A stretch of 26,128 nt of DNA from Nitriliruptoraceae bacterium (GTDB taxonomy: Bacteria > Actinomycetota > Nitriliruptoria > Nitriliruptorales > Nitriliruptoraceae), in assembly GCA_007134165.1 (NCBI GenBank), contig SLLJ01000138.1, positions 1-26,128 on the forward strand. Direction: 5' to 3'. The position numbers were made by a program, and so were the translations under genes. The stretch's first letter is position 1. Every line of letters begins with the position of its first letter. The notes beneath the pieces are model-generated. The model was not told the DNA's origin and made no database searches. It worked only from the letters and a program-made list of their open reading frames with translations. Positions 17,675 through 25,271 of this stretch are shown piece by piece.

Positions 17675-18394
17675 TCAGCTGATCAGACCGACCTGCACGG
17701 CGATCGGGAAGGACAGGTTGCCGCCCACCACCACCACCGTGAAGGCGATGGCCAGGGAACGACGCCAGGCGTTGAAGCGGCGGTTGGTCCAGCCCATCGA
17801 CTGGAACAGGCTCCAGAACCCGTGGTAGAGGTGCACGCCCAGCGCGAGGTTGGCCACGAGGTAGAAGGCGGCCACCGCCGGGACCGAGAAGCTCGCGATG
17901 ACCTTCTCGTAGGGAGTGGCGCCGGCCGCAGCCGGGTTGGCCCAGCCCCAGGTCAGGTCGGCGAGGTGGTAGACGAGGAACAGCAGCACGATCACGCCCG
18001 TCCACCGCATGGTGCGGGCCGCGAAGTCGGCCACCACGTAGTCGCGCTTGCCCCGGTAGGACTCCGGGCGGGCGCGGCGGTTCATGATCGTAAGCTGGTA
18101 GGCGGCCACCACGTGGCCGACGAGCGCGAGGATCAGCACCAACCGCAGGATGTTGAGCACCGCCGACTGCGGGGCGATCGGGTAGAGCAGCTCACGCAGG
18201 AACTCGGCGTAGCGGTTGAAGTCCTCCGGGCTCTGGTAGAGCTTGAGGTTGCCGACCATGTGCGCGAACACATAGCCGAGCCCGACGATGCCGGTGATCG
18301 CCATGACGTACTTCTTGCCCAGCGCGGAGCGGTACAACTCGACGAGGAAGGGGGTCCGCTTGGTGCTGGCCGGCTGCGAGGTGGAGGTCGCCAT
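17675..18394 (-). CDS. sdhC: Succinate dehydrogenase cytochrome b subunit, type B (di-haem, five helices)
   Basis: A 239-residue membrane anchor with five predicted helices (about 28-48, 80-100, 128-148, 170-190, 215-235). His45, His94, His143 and His188 line up well with the four haem ligands of Wolinella FrdC (His44, 93, 143, 182), indicating two b haems. There is no sdhD gene, as expected for a single-anchor type-B complex. The residue two before His188 is Gly, whereas Wolinella has the proton-pathway Glu180 there. The ATG at 18392-18394 is preceded by GAGGAG about 12 bases upstream; a GTG at 18437-18439 would add 15 residues but has no binding site. TrpS ends 60 bases upstream on the same strand. 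Confidence 0.92.
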   Translation of the reverse strand: MATSTSQPASTKRTPFLVELYRSALGKKYVMAITGIVGLGYVFAHMVGNLKLYQSPEDFNRYAEFLRELLYPIAPQSAVLNILRLVLILALVGHVVAAYQLTIMNRRARPESYRGKRDYVVADFAARTMRWTGVIVLLFLVYHLADLTWGWANPAAAGATPYEKVIASFSVPAVAAFYLVANLALGVHLYHGFWSLFQSMGWTNRRFNAWRRSLAIAFTVVVVGGNLSFPIAVQVGLIS

Positions 18395-18454
18395 CGGGGC
18401 CGTTGTCTCCTCGGTCGGTCGGGGCCGGCGGGAGCTCACCGGGCGATTGCGAGC

Positions 18455-19486
18455 CTACCAACCCCGCCCTTCGGGCACGATGCCGACATCGAGCATTCCC
18501 ATCGCCTGCTTGGCCCGCGCAAGCGTCGGTGCGGCGACCTCGCGGGCACGCGACGCACCCGCGGCCAACGTGCGCGCCACCTCGGCGGGGTCGGCGGCGA
18601 GCTCGGCGTGGCGCTGCTGCACCGGGCGAAGCAACTCGACCACCGCCTCGGCGACCGCGGCCTTGAAGGAGCCGTAGCCGTGCCCGTCGTGCTCGGCGGC
18701 CAACTCGTCGATGCGGCGGCCGGTCGCCGCGCCAAGGATCTCGAGCAGGTTCGACACGCCGGGCTTGGCGTCACGGTCGTAGCGGATGTCGGTGGCGGAG
18801 TCGGTGACGGCGGCGCGGATCTTCTTGACGATACGCCCCGGGTCGTCGAGCAGCGAGATCACACCCTTGTCCGACGAGGTCGACTTGGACATCTTGTTGG
18901 TGGGCTCCTGCAGGTCCATCACGCGTGCGGCGGCCGGAGGGTGGATGGCGCGGGGCAGGGTGAACACCGGGTCGTCGGGCGCGAAGCGGTGGTTGAAACG
19001 CTGGCCGAGGTCGCGCGCGAGCTCGATGTGGTGACGCTGGTCCTCGCCCACCGGCACCTCGTCGGCGTGGTAGAGCAGGATGTCGGCACTCTGCAGCACC
19101 GGATAGTCGAACAACCCGACACTGACCGACTCGCCCTTGCCGGCCGACTTGTCCTTGAACTGGGGCATCTTGCGCAGCTCACCGAAGCCGGCGATGCAGT
19201 TGAGCAGCCAGGTGCACTCCGCATGCTCGTGCACCTGTGACTGCACGAACAGGATCGAGCGCTGCGGGTCGACCCCGACCGCCAGCAGGGTGGTGGCAGC
19301 GCTCAGCGTGCGCTGGCGAAGCGTCGCGGGGTCGTGCTCGGCCGGGCTGGTCATCGCGTGCAGGTCGACCACGCAGTAGACGCACTCAGCCCGCTCCTGC
19401 ATCGCGACCCAGTTGACCAGCGCCCCGAGGTAGTTGCCCAGGTGAAGGTCACCGGAGGGCTGGATGCCGGAGAACACGCGGGTCAC
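18455..19486 (-). CDS. trpS: Tryptophanyl-tRNA synthetase
   Basis: A 343-residue class I aminoacyl-tRNA synthetase that charges tRNA-Trp. The N-terminus MTRVFSGIQPSGDLHLGNYLGA carries the HIGH-type motif HLGN (residues 15-18). NKMSKS (KMSKS at 198-202) is the second ATP-binding signature. The stretch LLYHADEVPVGEDQRHHIELARDLGQRFN is typical of bacterial TrpS. GTG at 19484-19486 is chosen because homology starts at once and GAGG lies about 7 bases upstream; the frame upstream is arginine-rich filler. It is followed closely by sdhC on the same strand. The 440-bp leader holds two inverted repeats. Confidence 0.96.
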   Translation of the reverse strand: MTRVFSGIQPSGDLHLGNYLGALVNWVAMQERAECVYCVVDLHAMTSPAEHDPATLRQRTLSAATTLLAVGVDPQRSILFVQSQVHEHAECTWLLNCIAGFGELRKMPQFKDKSAGKGESVSVGLFDYPVLQSADILLYHADEVPVGEDQRHHIELARDLGQRFNHRFAPDDPVFTLPRAIHPPAAARVMDLQEPTNKMSKSTSSDKGVISLLDDPGRIVKKIRAAVTDSATDIRYDRDAKPGVSNLLEILGAATGRRIDELAAEHDGHGYGSFKAAVAEAVVELLRPVQQRHAELAADPAEVARTLAAGASRAREVAAPTLARAKQAMGMLDVGIVPEGRGW

Positions 19487-19526
19487 GTCGGGCCTCGAGT
19501 CGTCGCGGTGGGTCGGCCGGCCGCGG

Positions 19527-19532
19527 AAGGTA
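19527..19532 (-). promoter_or_regulatory. Candidate -10 hexamer (TACCTT) for trpS
   Basis: Minus-strand TACCTT lies 40 bases before the trpS GTG. No convincing -35. Confidence 0.22.
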
Positions 19533-19583
19533 GCGCCGCGCCCGCACCTCGGCGCCGCGGTGCGTCGGCCTGGGGTCGGGTGA

Positions 19584-19603
19584 CCTGGTCGAACCTGACC
19601 AGG
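19584..19603. promoter_or_regulatory. Inverted repeat CCTGGTC-N6-GACCAGG upstream of trpS
   Basis: Perfect 7-bp arms with a 6-nt spacer, about 100 bases upstream of the trpS start. The size and spacing suit a dimeric regulator, or a small RNA hairpin in the leader. No T-tract follows. Confidence 0.35.
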
Positions 19604-19635
19604 GTGTCGCACAGCCGCGAGAGGCGGCACCTGGT

Positions 19636-19653
19636 GGTCTCATCCTCGAGACC
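19636..19653. promoter_or_regulatory. Inverted repeat GGTCTC-N6-GAGACC upstream of trpS
   Basis: Perfect 6-bp arms with a 6-nt spacer, 32 bases beyond the first inverted repeat. Same spacer length, different arm sequence. Confidence 0.3.
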
Positions 19654-19926
19654 GTCGCGGTCGTCGTGCATCGAGCACGCACGGGCTCAGAGTCCGGCTC
19701 GCCGTGGGCGGGCCGGACCGTGTCCTCGGCCGGTGCGCGGACCAATGCGCTGTGGGCCCGCGACCTCGGTGACGCCCCCGCCGCCACGCACCACCCGCCG
19801 CACCACCCGCCGTGTGGTCCCTGCACGCTGACCGGGCCGAGCTTGGGGCGACGGATCGGGCCACTCGGGGCTCATGCGCACACGTGCACCAGATCGGCGG
19901 GAGTGGCCGGGTGGTGGCCTGCTGGC

Positions 19927-20916
19927 CTACAGCATGTCCTCGACGGCCGCGCGTTCCTGTTGGAGCTCAGCCACCGTCGCCTCGATCTTGGACTGGGTGA
20001 ACGCCGACAGCTCGAGCCCCTCGACGATCTGGTAGCCACCGACCCCATCGGTCGCGACCGGGAATCCCGAGATGATGCCCTCGGGGATGCCATACGAGCC
20101 GTCGGAGGGCACGGCCATCGACACCCAGTCGCCTTCGGCGGTGGGCCGCCCGCCGCACCAGCTGGCCACGTGGTCGACCAGGGCGTTGGCCGCGGATGCC
20201 GCCGAGGAGGCGCCGCGGGCGTCGATGATGGCCTTGCCGCGCTGCTGGACCGTGGTCAGGAACTCGCCCTCGATCCACGCCCGGTCGGTGATGACCTCGT
20301 TGGCCGGCCGACCGTCGATGCGGGCGTTGTCGACGTCGGGCACCATCGTGGGCGAGTGGTTGCCCCACACCGCGAGGTTGGTCACCTGCGCGACCGGCAC
20401 CCCGGCCTTGGTCGCCAGCTGGCTCTTGGCCCGGTTCTCGTCGAGGCGGACCATGGCGGTGAAGCGCTCAGCAGGCACTCCCTCGGCGTTGGCGGCAGCG
20501 ATCAGCGCGTTGGTGTTGGCCGGGTTGCCGACCACGGCAACCTTGACGTCGTCGGCAGCCGCGGCGGCGATCGCCGCACCCTGGCCGGTGAAGATGCGGC
20601 CGTTGTCCTTGAGCAGGTCAGCGCGCTCCATCCCGGGGCCACGGGGCTTGGCGCCCACCAGGCACACGACGTTGGAGCCGGCGAACGCGGTCTCGGCCGC
20701 GTCGCTGAGGTCGATGCCGCTGAGCAGCGGGAACGCGCAGTCGTCGAGCTCCATCGCCACCCCTTCGAGGGCCGGCAGCGCCGGGGTGATCTCCAGCAAC
20801 TGCAGGTGCACGGGGGTGTCGGGGCCGAACATCTGCCCGGACGCGATCCGGAACACGAGCGCGTAGCCGATCTGGCCGGCAGCTCCGGTCACCGCGACAC
20901 GGACGGGGGTGGTCAT
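19927..20916 (-). CDS. mdh: Malate dehydrogenase
   Basis: A 329-residue NAD-dependent enzyme of the TCA cycle (malate to oxaloacetate). The Rossmann motif VTGAAGQIGYAL opens the protein. Substrate-binding Arg residues lie in GAKPRGPGMERADLL and RLDENRAKSQL, the latter also with the catalytic Asp. NPANTNAL is the usual cofactor-contact loop, and WGNHSPTMVPD carries the catalytic His. The form with KPRGPGMERADLL and about 329 residues is the cytosolic-type MDH common in Actinobacteria. ATG at 20914-20916 with GAGGAG 7 bases upstream. A TAGGCT -10 candidate is at 20956-20961. Confidence 0.96.
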   Translation of the reverse strand: MTTPVRVAVTGAAGQIGYALVFRIASGQMFGPDTPVHLQLLEITPALPALEGVAMELDDCAFPLLSGIDLSDAAETAFAGSNVVCLVGAKPRGPGMERADLLKDNGRIFTGQGAAIAAAAADDVKVAVVGNPANTNALIAAANAEGVPAERFTAMVRLDENRAKSQLATKAGVPVAQVTNLAVWGNHSPTMVPDVDNARIDGRPANEVITDRAWIEGEFLTTVQQRGKAIIDARGASSAASAANALVDHVASWCGGRPTAEGDWVSMAVPSDGSYGIPEGIISGFPVATDGVGGYQIVEGLELSAFTQSKIEATVAELQQERAAVEDML

Positions 20917-20955
20917 GGCAGGGCTCCTCGGGACGTACGTGGAAGGGTTGCCGGC

Positions 20956-20961
20956 AGCCTA
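20956..20961 (-). promoter_or_regulatory. Candidate -10 hexamer (TAGGCT) for mdh
   Basis: Minus-strand TAGGCT lies 39 bases upstream of the mdh ATG, the same distance as the identical hexamer before the carboxylase gene. Confidence 0.3.
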
Positions 20962-21002
20962 ACGGGACGGCCAGCGCGACGGGCAGTCCAGCGCACGTGC
21001 CC

Positions 21003-21008
21003 TACCCT
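21003..21008 (+). promoter_or_regulatory. Candidate -10 hexamer (TACCCT) for the methyltransferase
   Basis: TACCCT lies 22 bases before the GTG at 21031, upstream of the GGGAGG binding site. Confidence 0.28.
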
Positions 21009-21030
21009 GTCCGACGCAGGGAGGTGCGAG

Positions 21031-21675
21031 GTGGGAGTGCTCGACCGCGCGTTCGCCGCCGTCTACGACCCGGTGCTCGCCAACGCTGAACGTGCCGGGC
21101 TCGGCGCCAAGCGCCGCGAGCTGCTCTCTCCCCTGCGCGGACACGTCGTCGAGATCGGGGCCGGGACCGGCGCCAACCTGCCGCACCTGGGCGGGGGTGT
21201 CGAGCACCTGACCCTCCTGGAGCCGACCCCGGAGATGGCCGAACGGCTCCGCGTGCGGGCGAGCAGGGCCGCGAGCAACGGCACCCGCGTCGAGGTGCTC
21301 GAGGCACCGGCCGAGGCGCTGCCGGTCGGCGACGGTCAGGTCGATGCGGTGGTCTCGACCCTGGTGCTGTGTTCGGTCGACGACCTCGCAGGGTCCCTGG
21401 CCGAGATCCGGCGGGTGCTGCGCCCCGGGGGTCGACTGGTACTGCTCGAGCACGTCGCCGCCAGGGGGCGCGCTCACCGGGTCCAGCGCCTGCTCGAGCC
21501 GGCCTGGCGGGTCGCGGCACGGGGCTGCCACCTCACCCGCGACACCGGGGCCGCGCTGGTCGACGCCGGCTTCGACACCGCGGGCATTGCGCCGTGGCGG
21601 CTGCCGGCCGGCGGTCCGACGGGCGCAGCAATCGCCGGCAGCGCCTGGCTCCGCGCCAGATCAGCGCCGGGGTAG
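21031..21675 (+). CDS. Class I SAM-dependent methyltransferase
   Basis: A 214-residue methyltransferase with a single Rossmann-like domain. Motif I is HVVEIGAGTGANLPHL, the acidic end of beta-2 is LLEPTPEM, motif II is APAEALPVGDGQVDAVVSTLVLCSV, and LRPGGRLVLLEHV is the post-II region. The general form resembles UbiE/METTL7-like methyltransferases acting on lipids or small molecules; the substrate is unknown. GTG at 21031 is selected because GGGAGG lies 6 bases upstream; a second in-frame GTG two codons later is possible. The frame is open far upstream, but over the mdh antisense strand. Its last 15 bases overlap the folD end on the opposite strand. Confidence 0.87.
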   Translation: MGVLDRAFAAVYDPVLANAERAGLGAKRRELLSPLRGHVVEIGAGTGANLPHLGGGVEHLTLLEPTPEMAERLRVRASRAASNGTRVEVLEAPAEALPVGDGQVDAVVSTLVLCSVDDLAGSLAEIRRVLRPGGRLVLLEHVAARGRAHRVQRLLEPAWRVAARGCHLTRDTGAALVDAGFDTAGIAPWRLPAGGPTGAAIAGSAWLRARSAPG

Positions 21676-22533
21676 GCCCCGGCGCACCCGCGCCGCCTCC
21701 AGCGTGTTCTGCAGCAGCATGGTGACCGTCATCGGCCCCACGCCCCCCGGCACGGGCGTGATCGCCCCAGCCACCTCCGCGACCGCGGCGAAGTCGACGT
21801 CGCCGACCAGCGAGCCGTCCTCGTCGCGGTTGGTGCCCACGTCGATCACGGTGGCGCCCGGCTTGACCATGTCGGCGGTCACCAGCCGGCGCACGCCGAC
21901 CGCGGCGACCAGCACGTCGGCACGGCGGCACACCTCAGGCAGATCCCGGGTGCGCGAGTGGGCCAGGGTGACCGTGGCATCGCGGCCCTTGAGAGTGAGC
22001 ATCACCGACAGGGGCCGGCCAACCAGATTGGAGCGTCCGACGATCACCACCTCGCTGCCCGCCACCTCGACACCGGCGTGCTCGAGCAGTTCGAGCACGC
22101 CGTAGGGCGTGCAGGACAGGAAGGTGGGGTCGCCGATGGCCAGCCGGCCGGCGGTGTAGGGGTTGAGGGCGTCGACGTCCTTGGCGGGAGCGATGAGCTC
22201 CTGAACACGGCGCGCATCGAGGTGATCGGGCAGCGGCAACTGGACGAGGATGCCGTCGATGGCGTCGTCGTCGTTGAGGGCGCGAACGACGTCTTCCAGG
22301 TCCTCCTGGCCGGTCGTCTCCGGCAGCACGACCTGGTGCGAGTGCAGCCCAACTGCCTCCGAAGCCCGGTGCTTCATGCCCACGTAGACCTTCGAGGCGG
22401 GGTCCTCGCCTACGATCACGGCGGCCAGCCCGGGCCGAACCCCGTGCTCGGCGCGCAGTCGGGCGACGTCCTCGGCGATGCGCGCGCGGACCTGCTGGGC
22501 CAGCGCCTTGCCGTCGATCAGGCGTGCGGTCAC
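21661..22533 (-). CDS. folD: Methylenetetrahydrofolate dehydrogenase/methenyltetrahydrofolate cyclohydrolase
   Basis: A 290-residue bifunctional folate enzyme that interconverts 5,10-methylene-, 5,10-methenyl- and 10-formyl-tetrahydrofolate. Conserved residues are Tyr50 and Lys54 in SKVYVGMKHRA, Gln98 in GILVQLPLP and Asp119 in KDVDALNPY. NADP-binding VIVGRSNLVGRP and the C-terminal signature ITPVPGGVGPMT are present. GTG start at 22531-22533; GAGGAG lies 6 bases upstream and directly follows the purH stop, 10 bases away. As third gene after purN and purH, it would supply the 10-formyl-THF those two enzymes use. Confidence 0.96.
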   Translation of the reverse strand: MTARLIDGKALAQQVRARIAEDVARLRAEHGVRPGLAAVIVGEDPASKVYVGMKHRASEAVGLHSHQVVLPETTGQEDLEDVVRALNDDDAIDGILVQLPLPDHLDARRVQELIAPAKDVDALNPYTAGRLAIGDPTFLSCTPYGVLELLEHAGVEVAGSEVVIVGRSNLVGRPLSVMLTLKGRDATVTLAHSRTRDLPEVCRRADVLVAAVGVRRLVTADMVKPGATVIDVGTNRDEDGSLVGDVDFAAVAEVAGAITPVPGGVGPMTVTMLLQNTLEAARVRRGLPRR

Positions 22534-22543
22534 ATCAAGCTCC

Positions 22544-24103
22544 TCAGTGGCGGAAGTGGCGGCGGCCGGTCAGCACCATCGCGATGCCATGCTCGTCGGC
22601 GGCGGCGATGACCTCCTCGTCGCGCACCGATCCGCCGGGCTGCACGATCGCGACCACCCCCGCCGCGACCGCCGCATCCGGCCCATCGCGGAAGGGGAAG
22701 AACGCGTCGCTGGCCAGCACCGACCGCTGCTGGCGGCCCTGCGAGCGTTCGACGGCCAACCGCACGCTGTCGACCCGGCTCATCTGACCCGCGCCGGCGC
22801 CGATCAACTGCCGATCCTTGACCAGCACGATCGCGTTGGAGGTGGTGTGCTTGGCGGCGACCCAGGCGATCCGGAGGTCGGCGAGGACCGCATCGGACGG
22901 GGCGGTGCGGGTGACCACCCGCCAGTCGTCCCACGGCTCGGGCTGGGTGTCGCCCTCCTGCACGAGCACACCGCCGGCGATGCTGCGCAGCGTGAGGCCG
23001 AGGTCGCCAGTGGCGAGATCGGGCTGCTCGAGCACCCGCAGGTTGGTCTTGGAGGCCAGCAGGTCGTAGGCCTCGTCGTCGTAGCCGGGAGCGATCACGA
23101 CCTCGGTGAACACCTCGAGGATGCGCCGGGCTGTGGGCGCGTCGATCGGACGGTTGGCGGCCACGATCCCTCCGAAGGCACTGACGGGATCACCCTCCAG
23201 CGCCCGCTCATAGGCCCGTTCGAGCCGGTCGTCGAGCGCGAAACCCGACGGGTTCTTGTGCTTGATGATGGCAACGGCGGGATCTTGGACGTCGAGCACC
23301 AGCCCCCAGGCCGCATCCGCGTCCAGCAGGTTGTTGTACGACAGCGGTTTGCCGTGCCGCTGGCGGGCACCGGCCACGCCACCCGAGGTCCCGGAGGTAC
23401 GCCGTCGGTACAGCGCCGCCCGCTGATGGGGGTTCTCGCCGTAGCGAAGGGGGACCTCGCGGGGCAGCACGAGGTCCAGCTGCTCGGGCAGCAGCTCGTC
23501 GCGGGCGAACCAGGCCGACACCGCGGCGTCGTAGCGGGCGGTGTGCGCGAACGCGGTGCGGGCCAGCTCCCGGCGGGTGGCCTCGGCCAGGCCCCCGTAG
23601 GCCTGCAGGTCGGCCAGCACCCGCGCGTAGTCGCCGGGATCGACGACCACGCCCACCGAGCCGTGGTTCTTGGCGGCCGCCCGGATCATGGTCGGCCCGC
23701 CGATGTCGATCATCTCGATCACGTCGACCTCGTCGGCTCCGGCCTCGACCGTGGCCGCGAACGGGTAGAGGTTGACCACCACCAGATCGATCGGCGCGAT
23801 CCCCAACTGCTCGAGCTCGGCGAGGTGTCCGGGATCGTCGCGGTCGGCGAGGATGCCGGCGTGGACCACCGGATGCAGGGTCTTGACCCGTCCGCCGAGG
23901 CATTCGGGGAACCCGGTCACCTCGGCCACCTCGGTGACCGGCACGCCGGCCTCGGCCAGGACCTTGGCGGTGGAGCCGGTGGACAGCACCTGCACGCCGT
24001 GTTCGACGAGCGCGGCAGCGAACGGCGCCAAGCCCTGCTTGTCGGTACAGCTGAGCAGCGCACGGCGCAGGGGCCGGTGGCCAGGGTCGGTGGTCGTGGT
24101 CAC
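22544..24103 (-). CDS. purH: Bifunctional AICAR transformylase/IMP cyclohydrolase
   Basis: A 519-residue enzyme for the last two steps of IMP synthesis. The N-terminal cyclohydrolase domain shows LLSCTDKQGLAPFA, STGSTAKVL, GRVKTLHPVVHAGIL and NLYPFAATV. The transformylase domain has RYGENPHQRAALY, KPLSYNNLLDADAAW, the catalytic Lys-His in IIKHKNPSGFA (most relatives have NPCG), and SDAFFPFRDGPDAAVAAGV near the end. GTG at 24101-24103 overlaps the purN stop as GTGA, with GAGGAG upstream inside purN, so the two are likely translationally coupled. The upstream in-frame extension lies within purN and is discounted. Confidence 0.96.
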   Translation of the reverse strand: MTTTTDPGHRPLRRALLSCTDKQGLAPFAAALVEHGVQVLSTGSTAKVLAEAGVPVTEVAEVTGFPECLGGRVKTLHPVVHAGILADRDDPGHLAELEQLGIAPIDLVVVNLYPFAATVEAGADEVDVIEMIDIGGPTMIRAAAKNHGSVGVVVDPGDYARVLADLQAYGGLAEATRRELARTAFAHTARYDAAVSAWFARDELLPEQLDLVLPREVPLRYGENPHQRAALYRRRTSGTSGGVAGARQRHGKPLSYNNLLDADAAWGLVLDVQDPAVAIIKHKNPSGFALDDRLERAYERALEGDPVSAFGGIVAANRPIDAPTARRILEVFTEVVIAPGYDDEAYDLLASKTNLRVLEQPDLATGDLGLTLRSIAGGVLVQEGDTQPEPWDDWRVVTRTAPSDAVLADLRIAWVAAKHTTSNAIVLVKDRQLIGAGAGQMSRVDSVRLAVERSQGRQQRSVLASDAFFPFRDGPDAAVAAGVVAIVQPGGSVRDEEVIAAADEHGIAMVLTGRRHFRH

Positions 24104-24741
24104 GGCAGCTCCTCGGGCAGGACGTGCACGGTCCGGCCCTCGATGCGCAGCCGGTCCCGACACAGCAGCTTGACGCAGGCGGGCAGCAGCTCATGCTCGA
24201 CGGCCTTGATCCGGGTGTGCAGCGAGGCCTCGGTGTCGTCGGGCGCGACCGGAACGCAGGTCTGGGCGACGATCGGACCGTTGTCCACCTGCTCGTCGAC
24301 CAGGTGCACGGTGGCCCCGGTCACCTTCACGCCGTACGCGAGCGCATCCCGCACGGCGTGGGCGCCCCGGAAGGCGGGCAGTAGCGACGGGTGGGTGTTG
24401 AGCACCCGGTCGGGCCAGTTGCGCAGGAAGCGCTCGGAGAGCACGCGCATGAAGCCGGCGAGGACCACGACGTCGGGAGCGTGGGTAGCCACCGTCGCGG
24501 TCAGTGCCACCTCCCAGGCCGCCCGGTCCGGGTGGTCGGCCAGCGGCACGGCCGCGACGGGCAGATCACGTCGACGGGCCTGCTCGAGACCTCCGGCCGT
24601 CGGCTGATCGCTGACAACCACGACCACCTCGCCGCCGAACGCAGGGTCGGCGGCGATCGCCTCGAGCAGGGCCACGAGGTTGGTCCCCGAGCCCGAGACC
24701 AGCACCGCGATCCGGCGCATCGATGGCACGCTGGCGGGCAC
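24100..24741 (-). CDS. purN: Phosphoribosylglycinamide formyltransferase (GART)
   Basis: A 213-residue enzyme that transfers a formyl group from 10-formyl-THF to GAR in purine synthesis. RRIAVLVSGSGTNL is the N-terminal phosphate-binding motif. VLNTHPSLLPAFRGAHA carries the catalytic Asn and His, and GATVHLVDEQVDNGPIVAQ carries the catalytic Asp. Two starts are possible. GTG at 24739-24741 has AGGAG 7 bases upstream and is preferred. ATG at 24718-24720 would give the usual MRRIAVL start but has no binding site. First gene of purN-purH-folD. Confidence 0.95.
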   Translation of the reverse strand: MPASVPSMRRIAVLVSGSGTNLVALLEAIAADPAFGGEVVVVVSDQPTAGGLEQARRRDLPVAAVPLADHPDRAAWEVALTATVATHAPDVVVLAGFMRVLSERFLRNWPDRVLNTHPSLLPAFRGAHAVRDALAYGVKVTGATVHLVDEQVDNGPIVAQTCVPVAPDDTEASLHTRIKAVEHELLPACVKLLCRDRLRIEGRTVHVLPEELP

Positions 24742-24786
24742 CTCTGGCTCCTGGGGGCACGTCCGTGGATGGGCTTCGAACCGCCG

Positions 24787-24792
24787 ATGCTA
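24787..24792 (-). promoter_or_regulatory. Candidate -10 hexamer (TAGCAT) for purN-purH-folD
   Basis: Minus-strand TAGCAT lies 45 bases before the purN GTG, within a possible GGGGGC/GCCCCC stem. Confidence 0.25.
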
Positions 24793-24899
24793 GTGCCTGG
24801 CCGGCCCCCTCCCCGCCCGCCCGTACGGACTGCCGACACCGGCCGCACCTGCCCGCCGGCGCGGCCCCGACCCGCCAGCACCCGCAATCCTCCCGGCGT

Positions 24900-25002
24900 G
24901 GCGTACCCAAGCGGACATCCGTGACCGGATGGGTACGCCGCATCCTCCACGCTGGTCCACGTGGCGTACCCAAGCGGACACCCGTGACCGGATGGGTACG
25001 CC
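24900..25002. repeat. Tandem hairpin repeat, copies 3 and 4
   Basis: Two nearly identical units start at 24900 and 24963 (period 63 bp). Each has perfect 10-bp arms GGCGTACCCA and TGGGTACGCC around 20 bases that hold an inner imperfect hairpin CGGACA/TGACCG. The arms are 24900-24909 with 24930-24939, and 24963-24972 with 24993-25002. The two 40-bp hairpins differ by one base (ACATCCG against ACACCCG). Related copies lie at 12693-12732 and 12756-12795. Confidence 0.92.
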
Positions 25003-25075
25003 GCATCGCCGAGCCGCTCCCGGCCCACCTCGCTACGGACGCCCAACGCACGACCAGCCACGCACTGCGCACGCA

Positions 25076-25095
25076 GGCGCTTCCGCGGAAGCGCC
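25076..25095. repeat. Perfect 20-bp palindrome
   Basis: GGCGCTTCCGCGGAAGCGCC is fully self-complementary. Its CCGCGGAA core begins 81 bases after the end of hairpin copy 4, and a degenerate version lies at the same offset in the other region (12869-12888). It could be a dimer-binding site or a hairpin-forming segment. Confidence 0.85.
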
Positions 25096-25210
25096 CGGGA
25101 GCGCCCAACGCCCCCGGCGAGCAGCAAACGCCCGCCAGCCACCTCCACTACCGCAAGCAGCCGCCCCCGACCGGCCGGGCAGGACCCGCCACCACCCGTG
25201 CCGGGCACCC

Positions 25211-25233
25211 ACGGTTGTCCACCGGACAGCCGT
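25211..25233. other. Stem-loop upstream of the secreted-protein gene
   Basis: ACGGTTGTCC (25211-25220) pairs with GGACAGCCGT (25224-25233) around ACC, with one G-T pair. It ends 32 bases before a TAGTCT hexamer. It sits at nearly the same offset from the tandem hairpins as the 13004-13036 stem-loop, but the arm sequences differ. Confidence 0.45.
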
Positions 25234-25265
25234 CGGAGGTACGGGGACCCACCTCCCCCGCCCGC

Positions 25266-25271
25266 TAGTCT
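25266..25271 (+). promoter_or_regulatory. Candidate -10 hexamer (TAGTCT) for the secreted coiled-coil gene
   Basis: TAGTCT lies 41 bases before the ATG at 25313. A GGAGG at 25286-25290 is too far from the ATG to be its main binding site. Confidence 0.3.

Larger units (their letters stand above)
19487..19926. other. 440-bp intergenic region between mdh and trpS
   Basis: No supportable gene. On the trpS strand it holds a TACCTT -10-like hexamer (19527-19532), two inverted repeats with 6-nt spacers (19584-19603 and 19636-19653), and a 12-bp direct duplication of GCACCACCCGCC (19788-19811). It is unusually long for this compact stretch and may carry regulation of trpS or the end of the mdh transcript. 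Confidence 0.6.

Noticed and set aside
19525..19540. T-box-like string (AAGGTAGCGCCGCG) in the mdh-trpS gap
   Set aside because: It lies on the plus strand, away from trpS, and lacks the UGGN core that pairs with tRNA. On the trpS strand the same bases give only a weak -10 (TACCTT).
19666..21030. Long plus-strand frame running into the methyltransferase
   Set aside because: It is antisense to mdh, with arginine/glycine/histidine-rich filler; only the part from 21031 has methyltransferase motifs and a ribosome binding site.
24753..24810. tRNA-like segment (GGCTTCGAACC) upstream of purN
   Set aside because: The T-arm-like bases do not form a 5-bp stem on either strand, and no D-arm, anticodon arm or matching acceptor stem is present.
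24790..24981. Open frames across the tandem hairpins (and 12689-13150, 12736-13092) that would give repeated peptides
   Set aside because: No ribosome binding sites, several frames open on both strands as expected at this GC content, and the repeats are better explained as DNA/RNA hairpins. Synonymous-change analysis with more copies would decide.
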